From: Pleurodeles waltl
Taxonomy: Eukaryota > Chordata > Amphibia > Caudata > Salamandridae
Reading direction: 5' to 3'
Assembly: GCF_031143425.1 (NCBI RefSeq)
Contig: NC_090444.1
Location: 1,533,064,782 to 1,533,128,781, forward strand
Length of the DNA stretch: 64,000 nt
The translations under genes and the position numbers were made by a program. Positions 1 to 12,499 of this stretch are shown here, piece by piece. The notes below the pieces were generated by a model. That model saw only the letters and a program-made list of their open reading frames with translations. It searched no databases and was not told the DNA's origin. How positions within the stretch are numbered: the stretch's first letter is position 1; every line of letters begins with the position of its first letter.

Positions 1-3000
1 TTATTTTTTATAATTAGATCAGACCTATGGCATTTTACATAACATGTCCTAATGTACCAACGAGGCCTACTGCTGCAATCAGCAATTCCTCATTGTACCA
101 ACTCAGGCCTGCATTACTGAGTGCAAACATTCCGAAAATGCACCCATGAAGCATACAGTCTAAAAGTCTTGCATTGCAAACCTTCTACTGCACGTTTTAA
201 TCAAGTGGTACCCTTCACTAAATCCCTTGCCTGCTACAGTGATCTGTGAGACTGCAGGTAACAAAATAACTGACAACAGTCGTTAAAACTGTATAAAGGT
301 ATTCGCCCTTTAACAACTATTGGCTCTAACAAATGCTTTTCACAGTGAATGACTGGGTTCTAATGCATTTGTCACAACTTTAAGTAATAAACTTTTCAGG
401 CCATTAACCTTGATCACAGGGTTGCCACCACAACCAATTTTGTCCTGCTGTATTCAACCAAAGCTTTCTCACAAGACAAAATGTACAACACAATCTCTCC
501 TTTTCAGGTGAAGTACATAATGTATACCGAATCGAAATCTGTCCACAAGGCAGTCAACATGTGAGTGAAGTCTTAGTCCCTCTCTGATGCTTCTTAAAGC
601 TACTTGTGTGTTTTGAGCTAATATATGAACAATTCAGTTTCTAAATTCAGTGCTGAGTAATATTTCGCCACATTTGTTTAAATTCATATCGTAATTAATC
701 TTTTCAATAACTTTGCCGAATTATCCATAGTCATAAAGAAAAAAATATGGCAAGGTAGAAGTGCTGTGAAGTTAGATCCAGCTGTAAGTGGGACGTTTAT
801 TCAGTCCAATTTAATGTGATCAGAGATATAACGCAGAATTGCATTCTGTCCACATTTTAATTGAATAGCTCTTTCGTGCCTCAGGGATGTTTGCTTTAAT
901 TGAATTGGTTACCTGCTCTAATTACCCCATATTGGGTTGGTACGATTTTTAATTTGGTTGCACGAAAAGGGGCTTGATTCACTGAAGAACTAAAATGGCA
1001 ATGAATAAAGGGCAACCTGCACAAAAAAAAAGTTTATCTAATTGTGTAGTTGTTTAAAAAAAGGTTATTCCGTTATAGCGTCAGAACTGGTGTGTACAGG
1101 AAAAACTAATGAAAGGCAGAACTAGTCTGTTATAGTCATAGAAATCCCCAGTGCTTAGGTTAAGACCGTTGTTGCAGATGGAGCCGATGGGCACTCATTT
1201 TTCGGGACCCGGACTTATCTTTCATCAACACTCTTCAACCCAGAACCAAAGAGAGAAAGACTGAAAGGGATTAAAGGTGGGAGTGAAAGACAGGAAAATA
1301 GTGTGTAAGGGACAACGCAGTGATGAAAAAGAGCCAGCAAGAATGAGAGAAAGGCGCTGGAATTGCATGGCGGTGGATGAAAAATGGTGGAATCAACACT
1401 AAAACTCACAGCCTAGATATTTAGTTACCCCAACTTCTGGCAGCACCAGTAGCTGACTTCCGGGGAAACGTTTAGGCCCCAGCATGTATGCTCTCACAGA
1501 TTAAGCACTGCAAATCCCTAACTAGAACACAGCATACTTAAGGCTACCTCTATTTGCTCTCTAGAGGCTTCAACCCTTTCTGCTGGAAGGCAATTTTTAG
1601 CCCTTACAAACCTGTGCCCACACGACTTGCTGTGGTATATAGATGTAATCATGTTGAGCTTCCCGGACATTCTCAGAATATTTCATTTCCAATTGACTTT
1701 GAAAATTAACATTTTCAACCACTGAAAGTTTCTCTGTTGCCACCTACATAGAGGCACAACCCCCCTTCTTCCCCTCTAACATCACCAGCTCTGCAAACCC
1801 CTTCACGCTCACATCATACTATTTACCCAACCCCTTGGTAAACCTCCACCTTTCCCTATTTTTCCTGTACTAGCATATTTTCTATGTTATCCATACTATA
1901 TCAACATGCTACTTTTCCCTCTAATCATGCTCTACTTCATTGTTACATAGACCCAAGCAACTACCGCCCCAACTACCATAAGTCACCTCTCTCTCCTCCA
2001 CGTCTCTTCTCTTTCTTCCCCTGAATTGAACTGCTATGCCCACACTTCTTCTCTTCGTTCCACCCTCTGGTCGCCCCACACTGTAACAACAGTGACTGCT
2101 GCGACTCTGACTGCAGAGGTTCCCCACCACTCTTCACTGAACATGATAGCATCTCTCTTGACATCCCTGTTTGAGACAACACAAGAACTATCTTTCGCTT
2201 GACAAGCTCTTTGCCTGCCATCAGCAGGACTCTTATGTGACACAAATTGCTGGACAGACTTTAGATGGTAAATCTCCCTTCAGAAAACTTTAGAGGTTTA
2301 CCAACCTTTCCAAATCACAATTATGTTTGACAAAAATTGTAAATGTACCGACTACTCAAAGGTGTACTAACAGACTTGCACAGGGGAATCTTTCACACCA
2401 GACTGCTTCCTGGGATCATGTCGGGCAACCACAGCGGTAGCAGGAATTGGTTCAGGAAACCACTGCCTGCCCCCCTTAATGTCTTGCTAAATGGATTGAT
2501 TAAAGCAGTACGAGTACCTCCAAGTAACAATGGCCTCTTTAAGAAACCTCTCGAAATGGAACCTTGTTTATCTTTTCATGGCACATACCTGATGACAAAC
2601 GTGTTCACAAACAGCTACTTTAGAGTATTTGTATGCCCCCACTCCTACACCTCAGAATTAACATCCACAACACAGCTGACAACCATGAACAGCTACCACC
2701 TTCAAATCATCACTCTATTTCAATTCTTTGAATAACGGGATCTACTGCAACCGGAGAGCTCACTATTCGCAGTTTATATGCATGGTTTCAGCTCCATAAG
2801 GGAATGTATGTGAATAATAAAGCTGCATAGCGCTGAAGACAAATTGGGTCTATGACCTGCTGTTGCTGCTGCAGTGATTTCCTTCTCACATGACTCTTGG
2901 TGACCTCTTACTTAGATTTACACATCAATTCCACCCTTGCTGCAACACACCACAACAGACACACTCTCAAACATCCACACAACTGTCTATATCTGTCTCC

Positions 3001-4491
3001 CTTAATCCCCCTTTACACCACCCTCTTTGCTTCCCTGTCTGATTCTGTTTGTGAACTATACGTCTAGGTATTTTGAGGTATATTTAATCTAGGAACATGT
3101 ATGTAGAGTTTAGTAAAGTAAAGTGATCATTAACTACAGTATATATAATCACGGTCTCAACTTTCTGTTTGTCACTATACTTATCACAATATTTTGGCAT
3201 GTTGATGTTTATAGGTGATATTCTGGTACCATATCTTTTTTCTATCTCACTCTACCACTGTCATTCATTTCTTTCTCGTTTTCTAGGGCATGCCCTTTTC
3301 CTCCTCCCTCTCACTCTCCTTTCCACCATCTCGCTCATGCCTTGCTATCTCCAACACATTTATTAAGGTCAATTTGGCTCTGCTTCCATTCTCATTTCTA
3401 CCCTTTTCCATACAACTACTTTCATTTCCTCACCCTTCCTTTGTCTCCCTTTCCTCTCGCCTTTCTCTCGCTCCCACTGTTCTTGTATTTTTCTGCCTCT
3501 CGATTGTCCTTCATTTCTTCCCAATGTAGGGTCTCCCTTACCCCTTTCAAACCCTGCCTTTTCCTCCTCCACTACTCCTTACTCCCGTTCTTCCTTCTAA
3601 CTTCTTGCCTCCCATTCTCTTCACCCATGCCCTATAGAACTATTTGCGGTTTACAGTCATAAAAGTGTCTCTTGATCTTATCTACTGTTTAGTGATGCGT
3701 ATAATATTTTAGAGACTTTCTGACAAGTGGAAGAACTCTTGATCTTTTTCAGGGGACATGTTGCAGTTTCTAGCTTATCGAAGCCTTGCCTTGGAAGCCA
3801 CATAACCACAAACAGTGAGGAAACACTAAGACACATGGTCCATGTTATGATCATGTTGTATCGGTTTCTTTCAGAGAGTAGCAAATATGTATTACAAAAC
3901 AATTTCACATAGTTGCACCTGAAAAATGATTATTGAAACCAAGGAAGAATACAATACACAAAACCGGATAAGGGTACCAAAATTATCATAATTGTTACCT
4001 TTCACCATCAAGCCTTCTTCTCTCAGCCAATCTGCAGAGGGATCCCTTTTACAGCGAGTCCTTATGCACACCAACCTGACCTTTATTCTTAAACTGCAGC
4101 CTGAGTTTTACATACTTGATTTAAAAGTTCCCACCGCTCTTCAGAAATCAGTGGATCAGGATCTATCCAGTTTAGCTATACATATCCAGGCTACAATACT
4201 AGCAAGGAAACACAATCCAGCATTACAATGTTCCAACCTATCATCCTTACCAATCATAATTGTACAAGCGTCTAGAATCAAATCTGCATGAGTTACTCCC
4301 CTTTGCTTATTCACAAATGCTTCCCATTAGTGACTAACTGTGGCACAATTAAACGTACGAAGATCAAGGATGTCTTCTGACCCACATCGCTGACACTTTG
4401 AATCAGAACGACAACCACGGTGAAACACTCTTGCAGGACATGAAGCAACATGTTTAACATACTAAAATAATGTAGCTTTCTATTTGATGCC
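1..4491. other. Intergenic, no gene recognised
   Basis: I see no gene, RNA gene or clear transposon terminus here. Short open frames are scattered and none shows a recognisable domain or splice context. About 2930-3610 is strongly pyrimidine-rich on the plus strand, which by itself creates low-complexity Ser/Pro/Leu frames. The sequence is otherwise AT-rich and unremarkable, compatible with intergenic or deep intronic DNA and very old repeats. Confidence 0.6.
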
Positions 4492-4495
4492 TTAA

Positions 4496-5023
4496 GGGTC
4501 AGATTTAGAAGAAAGTGGTGAATCAGATGTAATGCGCCACTTTTCTTGCACCCCCTTAATGACACCATGTGTGCGCCGTATTTGCAATATTGCGCACCAT
4601 GGTGCACATTAGGACATTCACGTCATGAATTTATGGCGCTATTGTGGTACATTGCAGGATGAGCACCACATATTGTCTCACTAATCCTGGAAAGTAAAGG
4701 GAAGCCCAATGAAAGCAATGGGCATGTCATTTTAACGGGTGCTCTGAATAGGCATTACAAATTATGCTAAAAATGGCACCGTGAAATGTTGTTAATTTCA
4801 CTGTGCCATTTTTATGGGCCTCCCTGCAGAGGAATGCCCCCCTTGCATACATAATGCCTGACACAGGCATAATGTGGTGCAAGGGGTTACAAAGTGGCTT
4901 AATCCAGGCATTGTGCCACTTTGTAATTAAGGCGAAGGAGAAGGGCCTCCTTAACGCCACATTAGTGTATAAAATGATGCTAGTGTGGTGCTAAGAGGTG
5001 CTGGAGCCTTCTAAATCTGGCCC
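4496..5023. mobile_element. MITE with TTAA target site (copy 1)
   Basis: The left end reads GGGTCAGATTTAGAAG and the right end is its inverted copy with one mismatch in 16. TTAA flanks both sides (4492-4495 and 5024-5027). That is the signature of a TTAA-targeting DNA transposon (Kolobok or piggyBac type); I cannot decide between these. The 528-bp interior codes for nothing convincing, so it is non-autonomous. It shares words such as the GCGCC/GGCGC half-palindromes and a CATGGTGCGCC-like motif with five further copies in this window. Confidence 0.8.
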
Positions 5024-5200
5024 TTAATATCTTCACACCTACATTAAAAGTCTCGGAGAGTACATTTCTGGAGATCTTCATATTTTACTCAGTAACCCAT
5101 TAAATAGCTTGTGCTTTAAGAGGCATCAGGCTCTGTCTCTATAAACAATAGATATAGGGTAACAATTCTATAACAGGGATTTTTTTCAAGTTCATCACGT

Positions 5201-5219
5201 TCAATCAATCAATCAATCA
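5201..5219 (-). repeat. L2 3' tail, TGAT microsatellite
   Basis: Four to five TGAT units (ATCA on the plus strand) sit directly at the 3' end of the LINE. L2/CR1-type elements end in short tandem repeats instead of poly(A), so the tail fixes the orientation and the 3' boundary of the element. Confidence 0.8.
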
Positions 5220-5282
5220 TTGGATTTATAAAGCGCACTACGTACCCGTGAGGGTTTCAAGGTGCTGGGGGGGGTGCTGTTG

Positions 5283-7029
5283 TTACTGGTCGAAAAGCCA
5301 GGTCTTGAGGAGTCTTCTGAAGGTGAGTAGGTCTTGAGTCTGTTGCAGGTTGGTGGGGAGGGTGTTCCAGGTTTTGGCGGCAAGGTATGAGAAGGATCTG
5401 CCGCCGGAGGTCTTTCTTCTGATGCGGAGGACGACGGCGACGGCAAGGTTAGTGGAGTGGAGCTGACGGGTGGGGGTGTAGAAGCTGAGCCTGTTGTTTA
5501 GGTAGGCTGGTCCGGTGTCATGGAGCGCTTTATGAGCGTGGGTAAGAAGCTTGAAAGTGATCCTTTTGTCCACGGGGAGCCAGTGAAGGTTTCTCAGGTG
5601 GTGGGAGATGTGGCTGTGGCGGGGTGCGTTGAGGATCAGCCGGGCGGAGGCGTTTTAGGTCTTTTGCTGGGATGCCTGTGTAGAGTGTGTGGCCGTAGTC
5701 CAGCCTGCTGCTGACGAGGGCCTGTGCCACTGTTCTTCTTGTTTCTGTCGGGACCTACTTGTAGATTCTGCGGAGCATGCGGAGTGTGTTGTAGCAGGAG
5801 GAGGATACTGCGTTGACCTGTTTAGACAAAGTGAGGGAGGAGTCGAGGATGAAGCCCAGGTTGCGAGCGTGGTCGGACGGTGTCGGTGGGGTTCCTAGTG
5901 CGGTGGGCCACCAGGAGTCCTCCCAAGCAGAGGGGGTGGGTCTGAGGATGAGGACCTCCGTCTTGTCTGAGTTCAGTTTCAGACGGCTGTTTCTCATCCA
6001 TTCGGCGATGGATTTCATTCCCTCGTGGAGGTTGGTTTTGGTGGTGCGTGGGTCTTTGGTGAGTGAGAGGATGAGCTGGGTGTCATCGGCGTAGGTGAGA
6101 ATGTTGAGGTTGTGTTGTCGGGCCACTTGTGCGAGGGGGGCCATGTAGATGTTGAACAGCATCGGGCTGAGGGATGAGCCTTGGGGGACGCCGCAGATGA
6201 TGTCGGTGGCTTCGGGCGGAAGGGGGGAGGCGGACTCTCTGGGTTCTGCCGGAGAGGAATGAGATGATCCAGTCGAGGGCTTTTCCTTGAATTCCGGTTT
6301 CGTGGAGGCGTGATTTCAGGGTGCGGGCGAAGACTGTGTCGAAGGTGGCAGATAAGTCCAGGAGGATGAGGGCTGATGTTTCGCCGTTGTCCATTTGGCG
6401 TCTGATGTCGTCTGTGGTGGTGAGAAGGGCGGTTTCGTGCTGTGGTTTCATCTGAAGCCGGACTGGGAGGGGTCTAGGATGCCGTTGTCTTCGAGGTGGC
6501 TGGTTAGTTGTGTTTTGACGATTTTTTCAATCACCTTTGCTGGGAAAGGGAGCAGGGAGATGGGTCGGAAGTTCCTGAGGTCGTTAGGGTCTGCTTTGGG
6601 CTTCTTGAGGACGGCGCGGATTTTGGCGTGTTTCCATTTTTCAGGGAATGTCGCTGTTTCGAAGGAGATGTTGATGACCTTCCGTAGTTGGGGAGCGATG
6701 GTGGAGTCGGCTTTGTTGTATATGTGGTGGGGGCAGGGGTCTGACGGAGATCCTGAGTGGATGGAGTTCATGATCTTGCATGTCTCTGTGTCGTTCACGT
6801 TGGTCCAGGAGGTCAGGTGGTTTGCACAGGTGGAGTGTTCGGGGGTGGAGTCTGGCGTGGGAGTGGCGTCGAAGCTGTTGTGGATGTCAGTGATCTTCCG
6901 GTGGAAGAAGGTGGACAGTGCATTGCAGAGTTCTTGGGATGGAGGGATGTCGTTGACGTTGGCGCTGGGGTTGGAGAGTTCTTTCACGATGTTGAAGAGC
7001 TCTTTGCTGTCGTGTGCGTTGTTGTCCAA
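5283..7029 (-). pseudogene. L2 ORF: reverse transcriptase and C-terminus
   Basis: The frames run 7029-6448, 6451-6083, 6162-5755 and 5573-5283 and must be read in succession, so at least three frameshifts are present. The first holds KHAKIRAVLKK and FRPISLLPF, the second LILLDLSATFDTV (RT motif A), the third [10 protein letters not shown] (catalytic YADD, about 6082-6093) and [10 protein letters not shown]. The last has RSFSYLAAKTWNTLP, a conserved L2/CR1 C-terminal block. The product would reverse-transcribe the element RNA at nicked target DNA. The catalytic box is intact even though the frame is broken. Confidence 0.85.
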
Positions 7030-7056
7030 GTGGTCTTTGAAGTGGGATAGTTTGGC

Positions 7057-8035
7057 TTATCTGATGAGTTGGTGGTGCTTGCGGGTGGCGTCCTTGTGGG
7101 CTGTGAGGCTGTCAGGTGTGTGTTTGAGGAGCCATTCCTTTTTTAGCTTCCGGCAGTCACGTTTGGAGTGTAGGAGCTCGTCGGTGAACCATGTGGCTTT
7201 TCTTCTGGCTTGGTTGTCGGTGGGTTTTTTGAGTGGCGCGAGGGTGTTGGCGCAGTCGTTGATCCACAGGGTGAGGTTGTGGGCGGCGGTGCCTGGGTCG
7301 GTGGAGTCGGGGGCGTGGGTTCTGGGCGAGGACGTTGGTAAGCTGGTCTTCCGTAACTTTGCTCCAGCATTGCCGGGGTGGTTGTTGGGTGCAATGGTGC
7401 TCGGTATGTTTCTTGTAGGTGAAGTGGATGCAGTGGTGGTCGGTCCAGTGGAATACGGTGGTATGGTTGAAGGTGACGTGGGCGCTTGAGGAGAAGATGG
7501 GATCAAGCGTGTGGCCGTGGTTCGTGAGGTTGTTGATCAGAGTAGTGGAGTTGGTGTTGTTGTTGTTCTCCAGGTGGAAATTTAGGTCCAAGAGGAGGAT
7601 GTAATCCGTTGAGGGGAGTGCGTGGGTGCTGGTGAGGTCAGCAAGGGATTCGCTGAATGGTGCTCGTGGTCCGGGGGGGTCTGTAGATGAGTGTTCCTCT
7701 GAGAGTGGTGTTGGGGTCGGTGTGGATGCGGAAGTGTAGGTGTTCGGCAGTCTTGAGGGAGTCATCAGTGTGGGTGTGGACCTTGAGGGAGGATTTGTGG
7801 GCGATGGCTATGCCTCCTCCGATTCCGTTGTTGCGGTCCCAACAGGTGATCTTGTAGCCGTCTGGGATGGCTATTGCGATGTCGGGCGCCGAGGAGTTGT
7901 TCCACAGGTTTCGGTCAGGAAGGCTACGTTACGTCTGGGGCGGTGAAGTCGAGCAGGTCCCAGAGCTCAATGGCGTGCTTGGGTGCCGAGCGGGTGTTGA
8001 GGAGTATGCAGTGGAGGTGGTTAGTTTGGGTCTTT
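7057..8035 (-). pseudogene. L2 ORF: endonuclease and linker
   Basis: Reading the minus strand from about 8035, LLNTRSAPKHAIELWDLL begins the endonuclease domain, followed by a frame change near an LTET(W/C) block at about 7900. A stretch with NGIGGGIAIAHKSSLKV follows. LLDLNFHLE near 7600 matches the second half of the fold (usually GDFN), and TDHHCIHF matches the terminal SDH block. WFTDELLHSKRDCRKLKKEW at about 7130-7190 is the linker before the RT. The domain would nick target DNA. Several frameshifts make it a pseudogene. Confidence 0.8.
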
Positions 8036-8335
8036 GTTGGTTTCGTTGTTCTGTCACAGGTGAATCTGCAGGTGCGGCATGCGAAGGGTCCGTGGGTGTT
8101 CCTTGGTGAGGGCTGGGAGCATGCAGTGATGCGGCCGGGATTGAGGGCGTTGAGTTGGTCAGCCGTGTAGTGGCGTCTAGAGGTGCAGGGGTCCCGCGGA
8201 CCAGGGGGGGTGGTGCTGGGCGCGGTCCAGGTGCAGACGGGCGCAGACGGGCTTGACTTTGGCGCGCCTTCGGCCATAAGAGGAGGGAAGGGTGGGAGTG
8301 GCAGCTGGGAGGCGGGAGGGCTTGTCCTAGGAGAG

Positions 8336-8655
8336 GGCTGGGGGGTGGGGCCGCAGGGGACGCAGAGGCGGAAAGGGAATGAGGAAAACGGTGAAAGAAT
8401 GAGGGGGGAGGCGGGAGGGGCCGCAAGGGACGCAGCGGTGGGAGGGGAACGAGAAAAACAGTAAGAGAAGGAGGGGGGGGCGGGAGGGGCTGCAAGGGAC
8501 GCAGCGGCGGGAAGGGAGCGAGAAAAACATTGAGAGAAGGAGGGGTAGGCGGGAGGGGCCACAAGGGACGCAGCGGCGGGAGGGGAACAAGAAAAACTGT
8601 TAAAGAAGGAGGGGGGAGGCGGGAGGGGCCGTAAGGGACACAGCGGCGGGGAAAA
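8336..8655. repeat. 69-70 bp GC-rich minisatellite, about 5 units
   Basis: The word GGGA(C)GCAGCGG recurs at 8361, 8431, 8500, 8569 and 8639, giving spacings of 70, 69, 69 and 70 bp. Each unit combines a G-rich tract (GAGGGGGGAGGCGGGAGGGG-like) with an A-rich one (GAGAAAAACA-like). The array lies at the 5' end of the L2 element, where tandem promoter monomers are known in some LINEs. Because 69 is divisible by three, long Pro/Ser/Leu-rich frames stay open on the minus strand. I regard those as an artefact of the repeat and not as protein. Confidence 0.85.
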
Positions 8656-8741
8656 CAAAGGGGGAACGGGCAAGGAGGTGGAGCGGAAGGCGGAGCGAGG
8701 AGCGACCTACCTGCAAGCAGGGTCAAAGGTTGCACGTTCAT

Positions 8742-9327
8742 GATAGTTTACTCATCCAGTTGTGCAGGAACGATTTCAAAGCGAAAGTGCCGACCAGTGA
8801 AATCTTCCAGCATCTTTCTAACACACTAGGTGTGAGCAGTGCCTCTGTTACTAAATAAACTAGTTTAGTGTACTAAAAGAAACTCTTTCGCGGTTTCACA
8901 CCTGCACTCTTTGACTTACAGCTGAATGACTCTTGAATAACAAGTGTAGGAAATGCAGGAAGATGCACCAATATCCCCCATTTTGCTTGGTATTTTTGCA
9001 AGGGAAACATTTTTCATGGACAACACTCATGCAAGACAAAGAAGCATATGTTTTTTACTTTAATTAGGCAACCATAGAGTGGAGAGAAAGAAAACTAGAG
9101 ACATTTAAAAATATATCTTTTGTTTTGTTTTTGTTTTAATGCCAAATCATTTTCCATTAAAATCTTTACATTCTTTATGCACCTTGTAAAACAAATGCTT
9201 GTGGGCATGTTTTAACACTTACAATCATTCTATTCCAACCCAGACAGTCGAAACAAAGTAAAATGTCATTTTAGATTTGCGGTCTCGCCAAACACAGACC
9301 CGATGCTTTTTTATTCATTCTATTCTG
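8742..9327. other. Intergenic, no gene
   Basis: AT-rich sequence between the L2 element and the solo LTR. No coding, RNA or transposon signature was recognised. Confidence 0.6.
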
Positions 9328-9332
9328 CCTAA

Positions 9333-11449
9333 TGTTAGAAATGGGGTCTTTAGTTGACAGTCAGGTTACCCCCTGTTCAAGCAAGGATCCTCACTCTAGT
9401 CAAGGTAAAAGAGAATTACCCTCAGCTAACCCCTGCTTACCCCCTTGGTAGCTTGGCAGAGCAGTAGGCTTAACTTCAGAGTGCTAGGTGTAAAGTATTT
9501 GTACCAATACACACAGTAACTTAATGACAACACTACAAAATGACACAACACCAGTTTAGAAAAATAGGAAATATTTATCTAAACAAAACAAGACCAAAAC
9601 GACAAAAATCCGACATACACAAGTCAAGTTATGAATTTTTAAAGATTAAACAAAATAAAATAGCACTTAGAAACAAAAATGCTTCGATGAGATGTTAACA
9701 CGGCGTCGTGACGGGGTCGTTCCCAACAAGCCGGCACCAGCGGCACCGGACACGGAGTCGTGTAGACCACCAAGAACAGTACCTTTGGTGAAGAGTGAAA
9801 ACAAGCCGATGCCCGAAGTCGGGGATCGCGGCATCTGTGCGAAACGTTGAATCCGTACACTTTGAGCGTCGTCGGTCACGACGTGGTGCGGCGACTTCCA
9901 CGGAGTCACGGACTTCAGCGGGGCTGCAGCGGCGTCGGGCCTGCGAAGAGCGTCGCATTCCAGTGAAGGTCACGGCGTCGGGTGCAGGCAGCGTTACCGG
10001 ATTCAGCAGCGGCGTCGGTCCGGAGTCGTCCGGAGTCGATTTCTTTGGATTTCCACCAGCTTTCCTTTCAAGGGCCCAGGGACTGGATAGGGTACCACTT
10101 GTTAGAGCAGGAGTCTCTCCAGAGACTCCAGGTGCTGGAAGAGAGAAGTCTTTGCTGTCCCTGAGACTTCAAACAGGAGGCAAGTTCTAAATCAAGCCCC
10201 TGGAGATTTCTTCACAAGATGGAAGGCACACAAAGTCCAGTCTTTGCCCTCTTACTCTGGCAGAAACAGCACTGCAGGAAAGCTCCACAAAGCACAGTCA
10301 AAGGCAGGGCAGCACTTCTTCCTCAGCTATCAGCTCTTCTCCAGGTAGAGGTTCCTCTTGGTTCCAGAAGTGTTTCTAAAGTCTGTAGATTTGGGTGCCC
10401 TTCTTATACCCATTTTAGTCTTTGAAGTCACCTTTCTTCAAAGGGGACTCACACCTACTTGTGAAATCCTGCCTTGCCCAGACAAGGCCTCCGACACACA
10501 CCAGGGGGTTGGAGTGTGCATCGTCAGAGGCAGGCACAGTCCTTTCAGATGAGAGTGACCACTCCACCCCTCCCTCCTAGCAGAGATGGCTAATCAGGAA
10601 ATGCAGGTTACACTCCAGCTCCCTTTGTGTCACTGTCTAGTGTGAGGTGAAAAACAACCCAACTGTCAACCTGACCCAGACAGGGAATCCACAAACAAGG
10701 CAGAGTCACAGAATGGTTTAAGCAAGAAAATGCTCACTTTCTAAAAGTGGCATTTTCAAACGCACAATCTTAAAATTAACTTTACTAAAAGATGTATTTT
10801 TAAATTGTAAGTTCAGGGACCCCAAACTCCACATGTCCATCTACTCTCTAGGGGAATCTACGCTTTAATCATAGTTAAAGGTAGCTCCCATATTATCCTA
10901 TGAGAGAGACAGGCCTTGCAACAGTGAAAAACAAATTTGGCAATATTTCACTGTCAGGACATATAAACCACATTACTATATGTCCTACCTTATCCATACA
11001 CTGCACCCTGCCCTTGGGGCTACCTAGGGCCTACCTTGGGGGTGTCTCACATGTAAGAAAAGGGAAGGTTTAGGCCTGGCAAGTGGGTACACTTGCCAAG
11101 TCGAATTTACAGTGTAAAAATACACGTACAGACACTGCAGTGGCAGGTCTGAGACATGATTACAGGGTTACTTGTGTGGGTGGCACAACCAGTGCTGCAG
11201 GCCCACTAGTAACATTTGATTTACAGGCCCTGGGCACCTCTAGTGCACTTTACTAGGGACTTAACAGTAAAACAAAGATGCCAATCATGGAGAACCAATT
11301 ACGTACACATTTTAAACAGGAGCACTTGCACTTTAGCACTGGTTAGCAGTGGTAAAGTGCCCAGAGTAATAAAAACAGCACACATCAACAACCTGGGGAA
11401 CAGAGGTAAAAGGTTAAGGGAGACCACGCCAAGGATGAAAGGTCTAACA
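9333..11449. mobile_element. Solo LTR, 2.1 kb, CCTAA target duplication
   Basis: The segment begins TGTTAGA and ends TCTAACA, a perfect 7-bp terminal inversion of the TG...CA type. It is flanked on both sides by CCTAA (9328-9332 and 11450-11454), an exact 5-bp target duplication. No gag or pol is present, so it is a solo LTR left by recombination between two LTRs. At 2117 bp it is long for an LTR. About 9690-10050 is rich in CG-containing GTCG/CGGCG words. Transcription direction is not decided by the sequence. Related copies lie at 26468-28450 and 28700-31928. Confidence 0.85.
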
Positions 11450-11714
11450 CCTAAGCTACTTGTTTCTGTTACTGAGAGATGCTATTGCACTTTATGCTTT
11501 CACATCTGAGATGAGAACTCTTTATGGGGTTCCAACTGAATTATATTTTCTGGAATAAGAATAGAATAGCGTTTAGATCTTTATGAGACATGTTTGCTTT
11601 GCTCTGTAAATTGTTGTTGACTTTGTTTAATATACTAATAAAAACATATTGATCACCTAAATGCTTAATAAAACTTTAAAAATAGAACTCAAACTCTCAT
11701 TATTGAATCTACAG
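11450..11714. other. Spacer between solo LTR and LINE
   Basis: Holds the right CCTAA target duplication of the LTR and then AT-rich sequence without recognisable content. Confidence 0.5.
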
Positions 11715-12499
11715 CTTTAAAAAAATAAATCTTTATTAATATTTTAAATGGTCAAGCGCGATGGACATATTGCAACAGTAACATTACTCATTGTATATGC
11801 CCAACAATCCCATTCAAAACTTCTCAGGGTACAGTATGCAGGCCTTGACGCATTGACCTTAATCATGACATTCAATTTCAGCAAATTAGGCAGATTGCAG
11901 TAATCAGCAAACCAACTGATATACATAGCAGTTCTGTGCAGGCAAGTTCCAGTAGGATAAGAGAAGAAAATTATCATAAAAATGGATGAAGCTGTATCCA
12001 ATATTGTTAGTTTTGACCAAAGATAGTAAGCAACATGTCCACCCTAAATACCACCACCTATTCCACCCCCCCAGATTCCAATCACTTTACAGTCCAAAAG
12101 TATAAATATATAAGGTAAAATATGGCAGCAGGAACTGGCATGCGGTCTTTCACAGTTTTCAGAGCATGGATAGCCACAGAGTATTTAATGTCCCCTTTCT
12201 CCCTCCTTCCGGCTTCCCCTTTCTGTGGGTTAGGGTTAACATGCAACCTTTTCGGACTTATCCTCCTCTGTGGACTCTACTAATGCCTGACTGATAGTGC
12301 TTCAAGATAACAAATCGACTGCCACCCTCTCAACCCTATAGGATCACCTAATATGCTCCTCTTCAGTGCAAGCTGATTCCAGCATGTCCCTCCTCCTGTC
12401 CAGCTGTGCAGGGGCTTTAGGACTCAACCAACGTATTGCAATCCATCATTTGGTCACTAGGAGCCCAAACATTGCAAAACGCATACTTCGTTTCCTCTT

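Larger units (their letters stand above)
5201..8740 (-). mobile_element. L2-like LINE, near full length
   Basis: A non-LTR retrotransposon lies on the minus strand. Its 3' end (low coordinates) has the L2-type sequence AGCGCTTTATAAATCCAA on the element's sense strand, followed by a TGAT tail. Going upstream it shows the C-terminal domain, reverse transcriptase, linker, apurinic-like endonuclease and a GC-rich 5' region with a minisatellite. Length is about 3.5 kb, typical of a nearly complete L2. Several frameshifts split the ORF, so it is not autonomous now. The 5' boundary is approximate, and I found no clear target-site duplication. Confidence 0.85.

Noticed and set aside
6395..7489. A plus-strand open frame of 364 codons
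   Set aside because: It is the antisense of the L2 reverse transcriptase and linker. No domain is recognisable in this orientation.
7924..8741. Proline/serine-rich minus-strand frames of 249 and 270 codons
   Set aside because: They arise from the 69-70 bp GC-rich minisatellite, whose length in part keeps several frames open at once. Only the endonuclease start at the 3' end of the 249-codon frame is real LINE coding.
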